A stretch of 64,000 nucleotides of DNA, taken from the NCBI GenBank assembly GCA_049520395.1, contig JBEKPV010000004.1, positions 6,483 through 70,482 on the forward strand, read 5' to 3'. The notes under the pieces were generated by a model. The model saw only the letters and a list, made by a program, of their open reading frames with translations, was not told the DNA's origin and made no database searches. This document shows, one piece after another, positions 55,129 to 63,705 of this stretch. Both the position numbers and the translations under genes were made by a program. The stretch comes from UBA1161 sp049520395 (lineage in GTDB: Bacteria; Planctomycetota; Phycisphaerae; Tepidisphaerales; Tepidisphaeraceae). Each line of letters starts with the position of its first letter. Within the stretch, counting starts at the first letter, position 1.

Positions 55129-56913
55129 TCACGGCGCGGTTTTCCACGTCTGCCAAACCCGGTAAATCGTGCCATTGTCCACGGCCACATAGTCCACGTT
55201 GCCCGAAGCATCGAACGGGTGCTGATCGGCGCTGATCGAAACGATGTGGTCGTACCGGGGACCCGCGACCCCGTCGATTGCCACAAACCATTTATTCCCG
55301 ATCTCCCCCTCGTATACGAAATGTTTGCTGTCGGCGCTGAACGCGTCCGATTTCGGCAGGAATTCGTCGCACAGCGGACCCTCCACGTTGTCCACCACAG
55401 CGACTTTGCTTTTCTTTTCCTTCACCGCCCAATACGCAACGCGCCTTCCGTCGGGGCTGAAGACCAGGGTGTCGAGCATAATCCACGGGTAAGGCGCCCC
55501 CTCTTTCCCGTCGACGACCACAAATTCGCTGGTGCCTCTTTTGGCGTAATACGCGAAATGCCTGCCGTCGGCGCTAAATACCATGCTGCCCGCGCCGACG
55601 CCGTCGTACTGCGGACTTTCCACGCCGTCCAAAACAACCACCCATTTCGTATCTTTTCTGGCCGCGTACGCGCAATGTTTTCCATCCGCGCTGAACGTGA
55701 CGGAATCCGAAACGCCGCTATAGGGCTGCGGCTTCTCTCCATCCACCACGACTTCCCATTGGTGGTCGTTGGCCGCGACATAGGCCAGCCGTTTCCCGTC
55801 CGGGCTGAATTGGAAAGACCGGTCGATAACCACGTCGTTAACCGGGCCCGGCTTGCCGTCGCGCATCACAAACATCTTTCCCGCCTGTGCCACGCGGTAC
55901 ACAAAATGTTGACTGTCGGCGCTGAAAACGAACGCACGGGACGATCCGCGAATGATGTCCGATGGCGGTCCCTCCTGGCCGTCATAAATCACCACGCAGG
56001 TGTGGTCCTTGAAAGCCAGATACGCGAAGTGTTTGCTGTCCGGCGAGAACGCCATGGTTGGCAGCGCGATTCCCTGATAGAGCGGCCCGCCCTGGTTATC
56101 GACCACGACGCGCAACATCGAGGGACCCAGATAGGCCAGATACATGAGGCGATTGCTGTCGGGGCTGAACCGGATGGATTCCTGCACCACGCCGTTGTTT
56201 GTCGGCCCTTCTTTGCCGTCCACCACCACGACATATTTGTCCAGCTTTTTTACGATATAGGCGACGTGCTTGCCGTCCGGACTGAAGACCAGGGACTCTT
56301 TGGCGATGGAGTCGTAAGCCGGACTCCACTGCCGATCCACGACCGCAAACCACTTCCCGCCGCTGGCGGCGAGATACGCCAAATGTTTGCCGTCAGGACT
56401 GAAAACCGGACCCTCCGGGCCCAGCGTGTCGCAGACTTGTCCGGCCCGTCCGTCGGCGACCACGAGCCATTGCTTGCCGATCCCCGCGACATAGACAACG
56501 CGCCGACTATCGGCACCAAATTTCAACGAATTGACTCCGATCGCGTCATACGAATTTCCATCTTCCTTCCCATCGACCACCGCGAGCCATTTAGCGCCGC
56601 TTCGGGCGACGTATCCCCATCGACTGCTGTCCGGGCTAAAAATCAGACTGCGCGCGGAAACAAAATCGTACTTTTTTCCCGCTCGTCCATCCAAAACCGC
56701 GAACCATCCCGTCGCCGAACGGCATACCGACGCGATGTGCCGACGATCTTTACTGTGCATTGAAAAAACGACCCCATCCGGCATCGGTCCCAGCGCCACC
56801 ACCTTCACAGCGGCCACCGCCGCCGGACGAGATGTCTGCCCAAACGCAGCCGCCGCCGCGGCAAAAATCAGCACCCAAACCCATAAAATTCTTCGACAGA
56901 CCATAGATCGCAT
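55129..56913 (-). CDS. Exported repeat beta-propeller (PD40/WD40-like) protein
   Basis: Starts MRSMVCRRILWVWVLIFAAAA, a signal peptide; an alternative ATG lies at 56904. About twelve repeats of 40-45 residues follow, each reading like FSPDGKHVAYIVKK..., VVVVDGKEGP. Such PD40 blades build a propeller. It is divergent from the sigma-sensor fusion gene, with two ACAATTGT palindromes in the 248-base gap, so the two may be jointly controlled. Function unknown; it might be the exported partner of that regulator. Confidence 0.8.
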   Translation of the reverse strand: MRSMVCRRILWVWVLIFAAAAAAFGQTSRPAAVAAVKVVALGPMPDGVVFSMHSKDRRHIASVCRSATGWFAVLDGRAGKKYDFVSARSLIFSPDSSRWGYVARSGAKWLAVVDGKEDGNSYDAIGVNSLKFGADSRRVVYVAGIGKQWLVVADGRAGQVCDTLGPEGPVFSPDGKHLAYLAASGGKWFAVVDRQWSPAYDSIAKESLVFSPDGKHVAYIVKKLDKYVVVVDGKEGPTNNGVVQESIRFSPDSNRLMYLAYLGPSMLRVVVDNQGGPLYQGIALPTMAFSPDSKHFAYLAFKDHTCVVIYDGQEGPPSDIIRGSSRAFVFSADSQHFVYRVAQAGKMFVMRDGKPGPVNDVVIDRSFQFSPDGKRLAYVAANDHQWEVVVDGEKPQPYSGVSDSVTFSADGKHCAYAARKDTKWVVVLDGVESPQYDGVGAGSMVFSADGRHFAYYAKRGTSEFVVVDGKEGAPYPWIMLDTLVFSPDGRRVAYWAVKEKKSKVAVVDNVEGPLCDEFLPKSDAFSADSKHFVYEGEIGNKWFVAIDGVAGPRYDHIVSISADQHPFDASGNVDYVAVDNGTIYRVWQTWKTAP

Positions 56914-57048
56914 TCCATGAGTGGCACTGGCTTTAGCGCCCTCCCCATTCTGCTCGGCAAATTCAGCAAGCGCCTTCAATATTCCGCGCTCCCCCGCCGC
57001 TGCCGATTCCGCGCCAGATTCGTAATCCGCTGCAGTATAAAGACTTAT

Positions 57049-57104
57049 ACAATTGTGCGGTCGTCCGATTCGCGCCGATATCTGCTTCGGGCCGCTACAA
57101 TTGT
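57049..57104. promoter_or_regulatory. Two ACAATTGT palindromes in the divergent gap
   Basis: TACAATTGT occurs at 57048-57056 and again at 57096-57104, 48 bases apart, between the propeller and sigma genes. Paired identical palindromes in a shared gap suggest an operator for a dimeric regulator, or a sigma-specific promoter element. Confidence 0.4.
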
Positions 57105-57161
57105 CCATTTCCCCATCGTCGCGCACATTGCTCGGCTGTAGAGTCTCACAGGGCCGGTTCA

Positions 57162-59477
57162 ATGGACGCCACTCAGGTACTTCAGGAATACGCCGCCAGT
57201 CGTTCCGACGACGCCTTCCGATCCCTCGTCGATCAATATCTCGGCCTGGTTTATTCCGCCTGTCTTCGCCAATTGAAGGACCGCCACCATGCCGAGGACG
57301 CCACCCAGGCCGTCTTCATCTTGCTCAGTCAAAAAGCCGGCGCCTTACACCAGAATTATCTCACCGGTTGGCTGCTGACCACCTCACGCTATGTCTGCGC
57401 CAACATCCGAAAACGGGAAACGCGCCTCAAGCGTCGCCAGCAGGAAGCGGCCATGAACCCAACCCATCAAATCCAATCGCCCCGCCTCGATCTCGTCGAT
57501 CTTCTCGATGAAGCTCTTTGCCATTTAAGTTCCACCGACCGCGAGGCCCTGGTCCTCCGCTATTTGAAGGAGCAGCCGATCGAGGATGTCGCCCAGCAGC
57601 TCGGCCTCTCCCCCGAGGCCGCCCGCAAGCGCATCTTCCGCGGCCTGGAAAAACTTCGCGCCTATTTCTCGCGCCGCGGCGTCGCCGCCACCTCCGCCGC
57701 TCTCGGCACACTCCTCACCGAGCAACTCCCCGGCGCGGCGCTAACTTCCGCCCTGCGCCAGTCCCTCACACAAGGCATTCTCCAAGTCTGTCACGCCGGC
57801 GCACACTCCGCCGCGGCAAGCGTCGCCGTCGCCAAAGGAGCCAAAACCATGATGATGCTGGCCAAACTAAAAACCGCCGCCGCCGTGGCCGTGATCGTCG
57901 CCGCCCTGGGAACCACCGGCTGGATGATCTCCCGCGCCTCGGCCGACAACGCGCCCCTCCCCCAAGCCGCCGCCCCCGTGACCGCTCCGCCAACCGCCCC
58001 ACCGCAATCCGCGCCCCCCGCGCCGACCCTCCCTTCCACCGCCCCGACCGCGCTGACCGACGTCGCTCAGATTCTCCGCTGGAGCGTTCTTCTCGACGAC
58101 GCCGGCTACGACACCCTCAAGCAAACCGTTCCCCAGGCCGTCGAAAGCCCGACCAAAAATCTAATCCCCGGCACATGCGAAACCGAAGCGCTCCACGGCG
58201 CCATACTTCAAGCCATGCAAACCAACGGTGCCGTTTGCGTCTCCGATCTGCGCAGCTATTCCCACAACACCTGGGCCACAGCCGCAACCGCCCCCGTCTA
58301 CCTCGATCTCAGCGCCAAATCCCCCGAAGGAACTCTTTCCATCCGCGGCGGCGGATCCGGAAAACTCAATTCCACTCTGATCGATCCCGACCACCGCAAC
58401 ATCCAGCTCGATTTCCCAAATCTCAAGCTCGACCTTCGCGATTCCCCCGATCAGACCGCTTCCGCCTCTTTGACCCTCACCTATACCGGCGTCCTGACCA
58501 CCGGCAATTCCCTCGTCTTCGTCGCCAATATCCCCACCTCCCCCGGCCCCTCGTATCATCTGCTCATCGCCTACGAAGCGGTCAAGCTTCCCGATTGGCA
58601 GATGCCCTATTTCGCCCTCGTCAGTGATCTGCAATGGTATTTAAATTCCACCCCGGAAACCGTTTCCGCCATGGCCAGGCGCGCCCTCGTATGGGCCGCC
58701 AGCGCGCGGCATGATCCTTATACCGTGCCACCGAAATTCCGAAAACAATTGCCCGACGGAACCATCGCCGAGGTCACCGCCGTCAATTTTCTAAACGAGT
58801 ACCCCTTTTGCTGGTGGGACGGCGAAGGTCAGCCGATCGACGCCGATCAAGACGTTTTTTACACCCAGCGCAATCTCGACCGCCCCGCCTATTCGGAAAT
58901 CGCCGTCCTCGGTCCCGGCGGCGATTTTAATAACGCCTTCCCTCTGGGTCGGTCGAAAGGCGCATATTATCCGAACTTCATGATGCACGGCGATTACCTC
59001 TCCATGGGCCACAGCGGCCACGCCTCTTTCTGGGCCCCCTTCGGCCCCTGGACCCAAATCGGCCAAATCACCCCGGGCGGCTCCATCGTCGAAAGTGGCA
59101 TCACCTATAATTTGATCGACGTCACCGGCGCTCCCCCCGAACAAATCGTCGCCAATCTCCAGCCCAACACCACCGGCGGCGACGCCATCGTACTCACCGC
59201 CGTCTTAAACGATGGAAGGGAAATCGGCAGCCTCTATCCCAACGAAATTCTGGGAAAGCGAGACTACAACCCCCCCTCGGAATTCACAGGCATCGACCCC
59301 AAAGACATAAAATTCTTTCACGTCTGGAAGCGCCAGCGCCAGCTAGTCACCTTTTCCGGCCTCCCCACGGTCCCCGCCGTCACACCCGAGGACAACCCAA
59401 CCCCGGGCGAAGTCGCCGCCGCTTTGGCGAAGCTCAATATGCCGCAAGAGAATCCATCCACACAGCCGACCCGATAG
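57162..59477 (+). CDS. ECF sigma factor fused to a membrane segment and large exported domain
   Basis: 771 residues. Sigma region 2 (FRSLVDQYLGLVYSACLRQL, HAEDATQAVFILL) and region 4 (LSSTDREALVLRYLKEQPIEDVAQQLGLSPEAARKRIFRGLEKL) occupy residues 1-175. An Ala-rich stretch, one membrane helix (about 235-260; AAAVAVIVAALGTTGWMI) and a Pro-rich linker follow, then about 450 residues outside the membrane with no domain recognised. No separate anti-sigma gene is adjacent. Inference: the sigma is tied to the membrane and its own exported half senses a signal, perhaps with release by proteolysis (SppA, M50 and HtrA-like proteases are encoded in the window). Confidence 0.85.
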   Translation: MDATQVLQEYAASRSDDAFRSLVDQYLGLVYSACLRQLKDRHHAEDATQAVFILLSQKAGALHQNYLTGWLLTTSRYVCANIRKRETRLKRRQQEAAMNPTHQIQSPRLDLVDLLDEALCHLSSTDREALVLRYLKEQPIEDVAQQLGLSPEAARKRIFRGLEKLRAYFSRRGVAATSAALGTLLTEQLPGAALTSALRQSLTQGILQVCHAGAHSAAASVAVAKGAKTMMMLAKLKTAAAVAVIVAALGTTGWMISRASADNAPLPQAAAPVTAPPTAPPQSAPPAPTLPSTAPTALTDVAQILRWSVLLDDAGYDTLKQTVPQAVESPTKNLIPGTCETEALHGAILQAMQTNGAVCVSDLRSYSHNTWATAATAPVYLDLSAKSPEGTLSIRGGGSGKLNSTLIDPDHRNIQLDFPNLKLDLRDSPDQTASASLTLTYTGVLTTGNSLVFVANIPTSPGPSYHLLIAYEAVKLPDWQMPYFALVSDLQWYLNSTPETVSAMARRALVWAASARHDPYTVPPKFRKQLPDGTIAEVTAVNFLNEYPFCWWDGEGQPIDADQDVFYTQRNLDRPAYSEIAVLGPGGDFNNAFPLGRSKGAYYPNFMMHGDYLSMGHSGHASFWAPFGPWTQIGQITPGGSIVESGITYNLIDVTGAPPEQIVANLQPNTTGGDAIVLTAVLNDGREIGSLYPNEILGKRDYNPPSEFTGIDPKDIKFFHVWKRQRQLVTFSGLPTVPAVTPEDNPTPGEVAAALAKLNMPQENPSTQPTR

Positions 59478-59537
59478 AAAAAATCCCCCCACAAACCCCA
59501 CAGGGAAATTACAGATAGCGTGGCAGGAGACTTACGT

Positions 59538-59602
59538 CTGAAATCTGAGATCTGAGATTCGAGATTCGAGATTCGAATTTCGAATTTCGAATTTCGAATT
59601 AT
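59538..59602. repeat. Intergenic heptamer array (GAGATTC/GAATTTC units)
   Basis: About eight 7-bp units drift from GAAATCT through GAGATTC to GAATTTC. The GAATTTC part is nearly self-complementary, so it can fold on itself. Between the sigma fusion gene and the ABC ATPase gene. Confidence 0.85.
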
Positions 59603-59661
59603 CTTCCCGCTTGTCCCCGCGTCGTCTGCACGAATTCCATTTCTTCAATCCGACGCGCAGT

Positions 59662-60495
59662 TCACCCCGCCCCCTTCTCCACCGGCCTCTTCTGCAACCC
59701 CGGCATCGCATCAAAATACGGCCGAATAACCGGCGAATCCGATTGCTGAAACGATTCGTACGTGCCGTCGAAAAAAACCACCCCGTCATGCAGCATCACC
59801 ACCCGCGGCCGCAATCGCCGCAGCAGATCCTTGTCGTGCGTGATAATCAGCGATGTCCGCCGAACCCCCCCCACCTCCTTTTGATGCGTCTGAAAAATCA
59901 AATCCTGAATCAATTCCGCATAATGCGGATCCAGCCCCGTCGTCGGCTCATCATAAAAAATCAGCAGCGGCTTCAGCGCCAGCGCCCGGGCAATCGCCAC
60001 CCGCTTGGCCATCCCCCCCGACAATTCCTCCCGTTCCAAACCCAGAATTTCATCCGGATTCAGACCCACCGCCTCCACCGCCCGGCGAGACCGCTCGTGA
60101 GCCTCCTTTTCGTCCATCCCCTTCACAAATTCCAACGCCAGCGAAATGTTGTATTCCACCGTCCCGGAAAAAAGCCCATTCCCCTGAAACACCACCGCCC
60201 AGTGAATTCGCAATTGATCCATCCCCGCTTCGTCCAACTTGCAAAGATCCACCAGCGGCGACCCAGGCAGCTCATGATCCGCCAGCCAAATCTCACCCGA
60301 GTCGGCTCGCAGATGACCGATCAAATGCTGCATCAAAACCGTCTTCCCCGACCCCGACCCGCCAACGATCGCGATCATCTCCCCGCGCGAAACCGACAGA
60401 TTGATCCCCCGCAGCACCGCGGTAGTGCCAAACGATTTATAGAGATTCACCACGCGAATCTCCAGCGGATCGGAATGCGGGGCTTCAGGATCCAT
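59662..60495 (-). CDS. ABC transporter ATPase, MlaF/Mce type
   Basis: 277 residues from ATG at 60495 (GGGGAGG about 13 bases upstream). Walker A GGSGSGKT, Q-loop FQGNGLFSG, signature LSGGMAKRVAIARAL, Walker B LLIFYDEPTTGLDP and the His switch IITHD. The LFSGTVEYN and LSGGMAKR details suit MlaF-like ATPases of lipid (Mce) transport. Partner permease and Mce genes are not in the window, so it is either isolated or the set lies elsewhere. Confidence 0.85.
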   Translation of the reverse strand: MDPEAPHSDPLEIRVVNLYKSFGTTAVLRGINLSVSRGEMIAIVGGSGSGKTVLMQHLIGHLRADSGEIWLADHELPGSPLVDLCKLDEAGMDQLRIHWAVVFQGNGLFSGTVEYNISLALEFVKGMDEKEAHERSRRAVEAVGLNPDEILGLEREELSGGMAKRVAIARALALKPLLIFYDEPTTGLDPHYAELIQDLIFQTHQKEVGGVRRTSLIITHDKDLLRRLRPRVVMLHDGVVFFDGTYESFQQSDSPVIRPYFDAMPGLQKRPVEKGAG

Positions 60496-60575
60496 AATCG
60501 CTCTCGTCGCCTCCCCCAAACCACGCCCGACATTCTACAGTTCCGCCCCATCCCGGTCGCCCTTAGCGCCAAACC

Positions 60576-60607
60576 AAAAAAAAAGCCCCGCACGCGCGTG
60601 CGGGGCT
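60576..60607 (-). terminator. Rho-independent terminator of the GH28 gene
   Basis: On the minus strand the perfect palindrome AGCCCCGCAC-GCGC-GTGCGGGGCT (60584-60607) is followed by a run of T (plus-strand A-run at 60576-60583). It lies 20 bases past the GH28 stop codon. Confidence 0.9.
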
Positions 60608-60627
60608 CGGTAGAAGAAAGAATAAGT

Positions 60628-61881
60628 TTAGTACAGCGTCGTGGTAATCCCGCTGACGGTCGCGTCCCAGGTCTGCACGTCCGGCCCGCTCGACGCGGTG
60701 ATCACACTCCCCTTGGTGAACGTCACGTCACTGGCATAATAAATATACAGCCCTGTTTTCGCCTTGATATTCACGTTGCTCAGCGTGATCGCTCCAACGG
60801 GTTCCTCCGGCATACCGTAAATATCGCCCGCATGGGTCGCCCCGGTCGCCGTCAGATTCGTGATCGTTATCCCTTTCCAAATCGGCGTCGTGCTGTCCGG
60901 CGTGGTGCTCGCCACCGTCTTCGGATCGCTCGGATTGCTGTCATACCAACTGGTGATCTCAATCGGCGTCTCCACATCCGTCATCGTGATATTCGTATAC
61001 GAGCAGTTCTGCACCAGCCCGCCGTTCCCCTCCGAGGCCTTCAGGCGGATGCCGTACTGCGTCCCATTAAACGTGCAGTTGCTGACGGTCACTCCGTTCA
61101 CCCCGTCATTGGTCTGCGCGCCGATCGACAACCCGTGCCCGGTCCCGAACGTGCAGTTGGTCACCGTGATATTGTTCGAGGCGGCATCCGCGGCCTTGAT
61201 CGCAATGTCGTCGTCGCCGGTCGAAATATTGCAGTTCTCGATCACATAATTCGACCCGCAAGGATCGATCCCGTCCGTATTCGGCGACGTGCTCGGAGCG
61301 CTGATCGTAACGTGATTGCAAACCACGTTATTGGTGGCGTCGAAGGTAATGAATTCCTTCGGCGAATTGACCATCGTCACGTTGGAAACCGTCACGCCAT
61401 TGCATTTATTAAACCCGATCAGTGTCGGCCGATCGCTCGAACTCCACCACCCCGCCCCGTTACCGTTAATAGTCCCCGGCCCGGTGATGGCGACATTGCT
61501 GTCGTCATTAAATTGGATGAATTTGTTTTCGTAGCTTCCATAGTTGCTCATGGCGACCGCCTCCAGCACGCCGCCGCTGGCAATTTCCAAAGTGATGTTG
61601 TTGTAATTCGTGGTGATCGATTTGCTGAGGAAAGTTCCCGCCGGCACTTCCACCGTTCCGCCCCCCGCCTTATTGGCGGCCGTCAGCGCCGCTTCGATCG
61701 CCGCCGAGTTATCCGACGAGCTGGTGCTGGCGCCGTAGGAGGTGATCAGAAATGTTCCAGACAGATATTGCCGGCTTTCCAGCGTTTCCAGCATCCCAAA
61801 GCTCCGCGCCGAACCCTTATGCTTCTTGTTGGCACGCGCCGACACTTCACCCTTGCTCGACTTACCGAATCGAAGGAACAT
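60628..61881 (-). CDS. Exported glycoside hydrolase family 28-like pectinase
   Basis: 417 residues from ATG at 61881 (GGAG about 10 bases upstream). The N-terminus has no ordinary signal peptide but carries MLETLESRQYLSGTFLITS, the planctomycete surface-protein motif related to LEPR-XLL. The rest is a right-handed parallel beta-helix with the GH28 signatures NTDGIDPCG (catalytic Asp), TGDDDIAIKA and GHGLSIGA. Likely cleaves galacturonan or a related polysaccharide outside the cell. Alone on the minus strand with its own terminator. Confidence 0.85.
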   Translation of the reverse strand: MFLRFGKSSKGEVSARANKKHKGSARSFGMLETLESRQYLSGTFLITSYGASTSSSDNSAAIEAALTAANKAGGGTVEVPAGTFLSKSITTNYNNITLEIASGGVLEAVAMSNYGSYENKFIQFNDDSNVAITGPGTINGNGAGWWSSSDRPTLIGFNKCNGVTVSNVTMVNSPKEFITFDATNNVVCNHVTISAPSTSPNTDGIDPCGSNYVIENCNISTGDDDIAIKAADAASNNITVTNCTFGTGHGLSIGAQTNDGVNGVTVSNCTFNGTQYGIRLKASEGNGGLVQNCSYTNITMTDVETPIEITSWYDSNPSDPKTVASTTPDSTTPIWKGITITNLTATGATHAGDIYGMPEEPVGAITLSNVNIKAKTGLYIYYASDVTFTKGSVITASSGPDVQTWDATVSGITTTLY

Positions 61882-62184
61882 TTCTTCTCCGTGCTGGTAG
61901 TGATTTACAAAAACCCCGATGATGCACAAACCGGCCTCTCCACATTGGAGATGCAGTCGATTCGCGTCACTGGCTGACTAGACAGGAATCAAATACAATA
62001 CAAGTGTTAAAAAAAGCCAATCCGCCGCGCATTTTTTACCAAGTCCAATAAAAACCCGCCCCGCCCCCGCAGGCCAGGAAAGATAAGCCCCCGTCCCACA
62101 TTAGCCCGATGCGGCGGCAGTTTCCCCTCCGCCACATGCAAATCCGTCCTTCAACTCCCACAAGCCTCCGCCCACGGCAAAAAT
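61882..62184. other. Intergenic region between GH28 and the Doc gene
   Basis: 303 bases; no gene recognised. It must contain the GH28 promoter (minus strand). An AT-rich patch around 61990-62010 is the likeliest place but no clear consensus was seen. Confidence 0.4.
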
Positions 62185-62598
62185 CTAACTTCGTCCCATT
62201 TCACTCCCCTCGTGCATATGTTTCCTTGCCCATTCGCTGAAGGCGGCCTCGTCCAATGAGCCGGCCGCAAGCTCTAGGATGACGGGTTCCGCATCGTCAG
62301 CCGTTGCCTCGAACCGCCACCCGTTATCGCACAAAAAAGCAATCATCGCTGCCGTCGCCGCGCGCTTGTTTCCGTCCACGAACGGATGATTCTTGGATAT
62401 ATGAAACGCGTACGCGGCGGCCATGGCCGGAATGTCTTCATGGAGATACCGCCCGGAAAATTGCTGAGCCGGGATGGCCACAGCGGATTCGAGCAACGCG
62501 CGATCGCGCAGCGTCGCATCGCCCCCCTGATCTTCAATGGCTATGGCATGGAGTTTCAAGACATCTTCAACCGACAGGAATCGAGGCGCAAGGTTCAC
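62185..62598 (-). CDS. Doc/Fic-family toxin
   Basis: 137 residues. Fic-type motif HPFVDGNKRAAT with the Doc-like layout (catalytic His, Asp, Gly-Asn-Lys-Arg) and the N-terminal RDRALLESA helix. Doc kinases phosphorylate EF-Tu; other Fic proteins AMPylate. The start ATG overlaps the stop of the antitoxin gene as ATGA. Confidence 0.88.
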   Translation of the reverse strand: MNLAPRFLSVEDVLKLHAIAIEDQGGDATLRDRALLESAVAIPAQQFSGRYLHEDIPAMAAAYAFHISKNHPFVDGNKRAATAAMIAFLCDNGWRFEATADDAEPVILELAAGSLDEAAFSEWARKHMHEGSEMGRS

Positions 62599-62807
62599 TT
62601 GGCGAGCCTTCGCATCAGCGCCCCATGTTTGCCGAAAACTTCCTCTACATGGCGATCGAGGCGCGCCGGGTCCTGTCCGGGAGCCAACCGCTCCTGCAAA
62701 TAAAGAATATAGGCCGAAAGCGAAAGGTTAAGCCGCGCGGCCTCGGCCTCGAGTTGCCGCCGAAATTCCGGCGTCGCCTGAAATTGAATGGTCTCGCTGG
62801 CGGACAT
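62595..62807 (-). CDS. Antitoxin paired with the Doc-family toxin
   Basis: 70 residues from ATG at 62807, MSASETIQFQATPEFRRQLEAEAARLNLSLSAYIL..., a ribbon-helix-helix-type DNA-binding pattern with a basic tail. It precedes and overlaps the Doc gene by 4 bases. The canonical Phd fold is not obvious, so it is a different antitoxin type with the same role. An upstream in-frame start (62843) is less likely. Confidence 0.78.
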   Translation of the reverse strand: MSASETIQFQATPEFRRQLEAEAARLNLSLSAYILYLQERLAPGQDPARLDRHVEEVFGKHGALMRRLAK

Positions 62808-62991
62808 CAACCCAATTATCGTCACATATAAACCGACGGGCAAGTTCTATTTTTGACGCAGATATATAACGGATTGCGACACCTGGGGTTGTGCGTCCAT
62901 GCAAGGGTCGATCAGCCGCAATCGGCTCAAACGCGATCGCGTCGCCGGATTCCCGGTCAGGCAAAAAGGCGACACCCATTTTCAACATGAA

Positions 62992-63705
62992 CTAACGACC
63001 AGTCATAATCGCCCGCCGCCGTTGGCGGTCATCGATTCCCCACACCAGCCACACCGCCAGAGAACCCGCGGCGACGACCAAGACGTGGGAGGCTAGAAAC
63101 GTCCAAGTCATGGAGATTAAGGAATCGATATCGGGTCTCCCCCCGGGGTACACGGGCGTCGTGGACATCTTTGCGACCTGCGCGGCGATGCCGCCTGCGA
63201 TCCACGCCAGCCACCAGCACAAGACCAGAAGTCCGCCGCCATGCCCGGCCGGATCGCTGTCATTCCATAGTTCGGTCATCACCTGTGGGATGCGCACAAG
63301 ATTTACAATCGGTATAAAGAAACCGCCCGCCGCGGACCCTGCCGTGTGTTTCGCCGATTGTCCATTGAGCGGCTGAAGGTTGCGGTAAGCCCGGTAAGCC
63401 CAAATCACCCAAACGACAATTCCCGCGATGGTCACACCCGTCGCCGCGATCGCGATCACCCGAACTCGCAGGTCATTCTGCTGCGCCTGACCCGGAAGGA
63501 GGGGGATATGCAACTTAATTTGCTGCAGCAGCAGGACCTGCGCGTAATCCGCCCAAATCGCCGCGCAATTCAAGAGAGTGGCCGCGGCCACAAGAGTCAT
63601 GGTGGCCACCGCGTTGCCGTGGGCCGATTCAAAATGTACGCGAAACCCAAGCCCTCGCCCGCGCGGCGTCTCATACGACAGCATCGGACCCGGCTGATTA
63701 CTCAT
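62992..63705 (-). CDS. DUF4328-like integral membrane protein
   Basis: 237 residues with five or six hydrophobic helices. The conserved stretch WAYRAYRNLQPL, then AGSAAGGFFIPIVNLVRIPQVMTELW is typical of DUF4328. Function unknown. Confidence 0.8.
   Translation of the reverse strand: MSNQPGPMLSYETPRGRGLGFRVHFESAHGNAVATMTLVAAATLLNCAAIWADYAQVLLLQQIKLHIPLLPGQAQQNDLRVRVIAIAATGVTIAGIVVWVIWAYRAYRNLQPLNGQSAKHTAGSAAGGFFIPIVNLVRIPQVMTELWNDSDPAGHGGGLLVLCWWLAWIAGGIAAQVAKMSTTPVYPGGRPDIDSLISMTWTFLASHVLVVAAGSLAVWLVWGIDDRQRRRAIMTGR

Noticed and set aside
54682..56763. Plus-strand open frame of 693 codons opposite the propeller gene
   Set aside because: Its apparent repeats are the mirror of the propeller repeats on the minus strand.
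59611..61977. Plus-strand open frame of 788 codons across the ABC ATPase and GH28 genes
   Set aside because: It spans two well-supported minus-strand genes and the terminator between them; composition is typical of a shadow.
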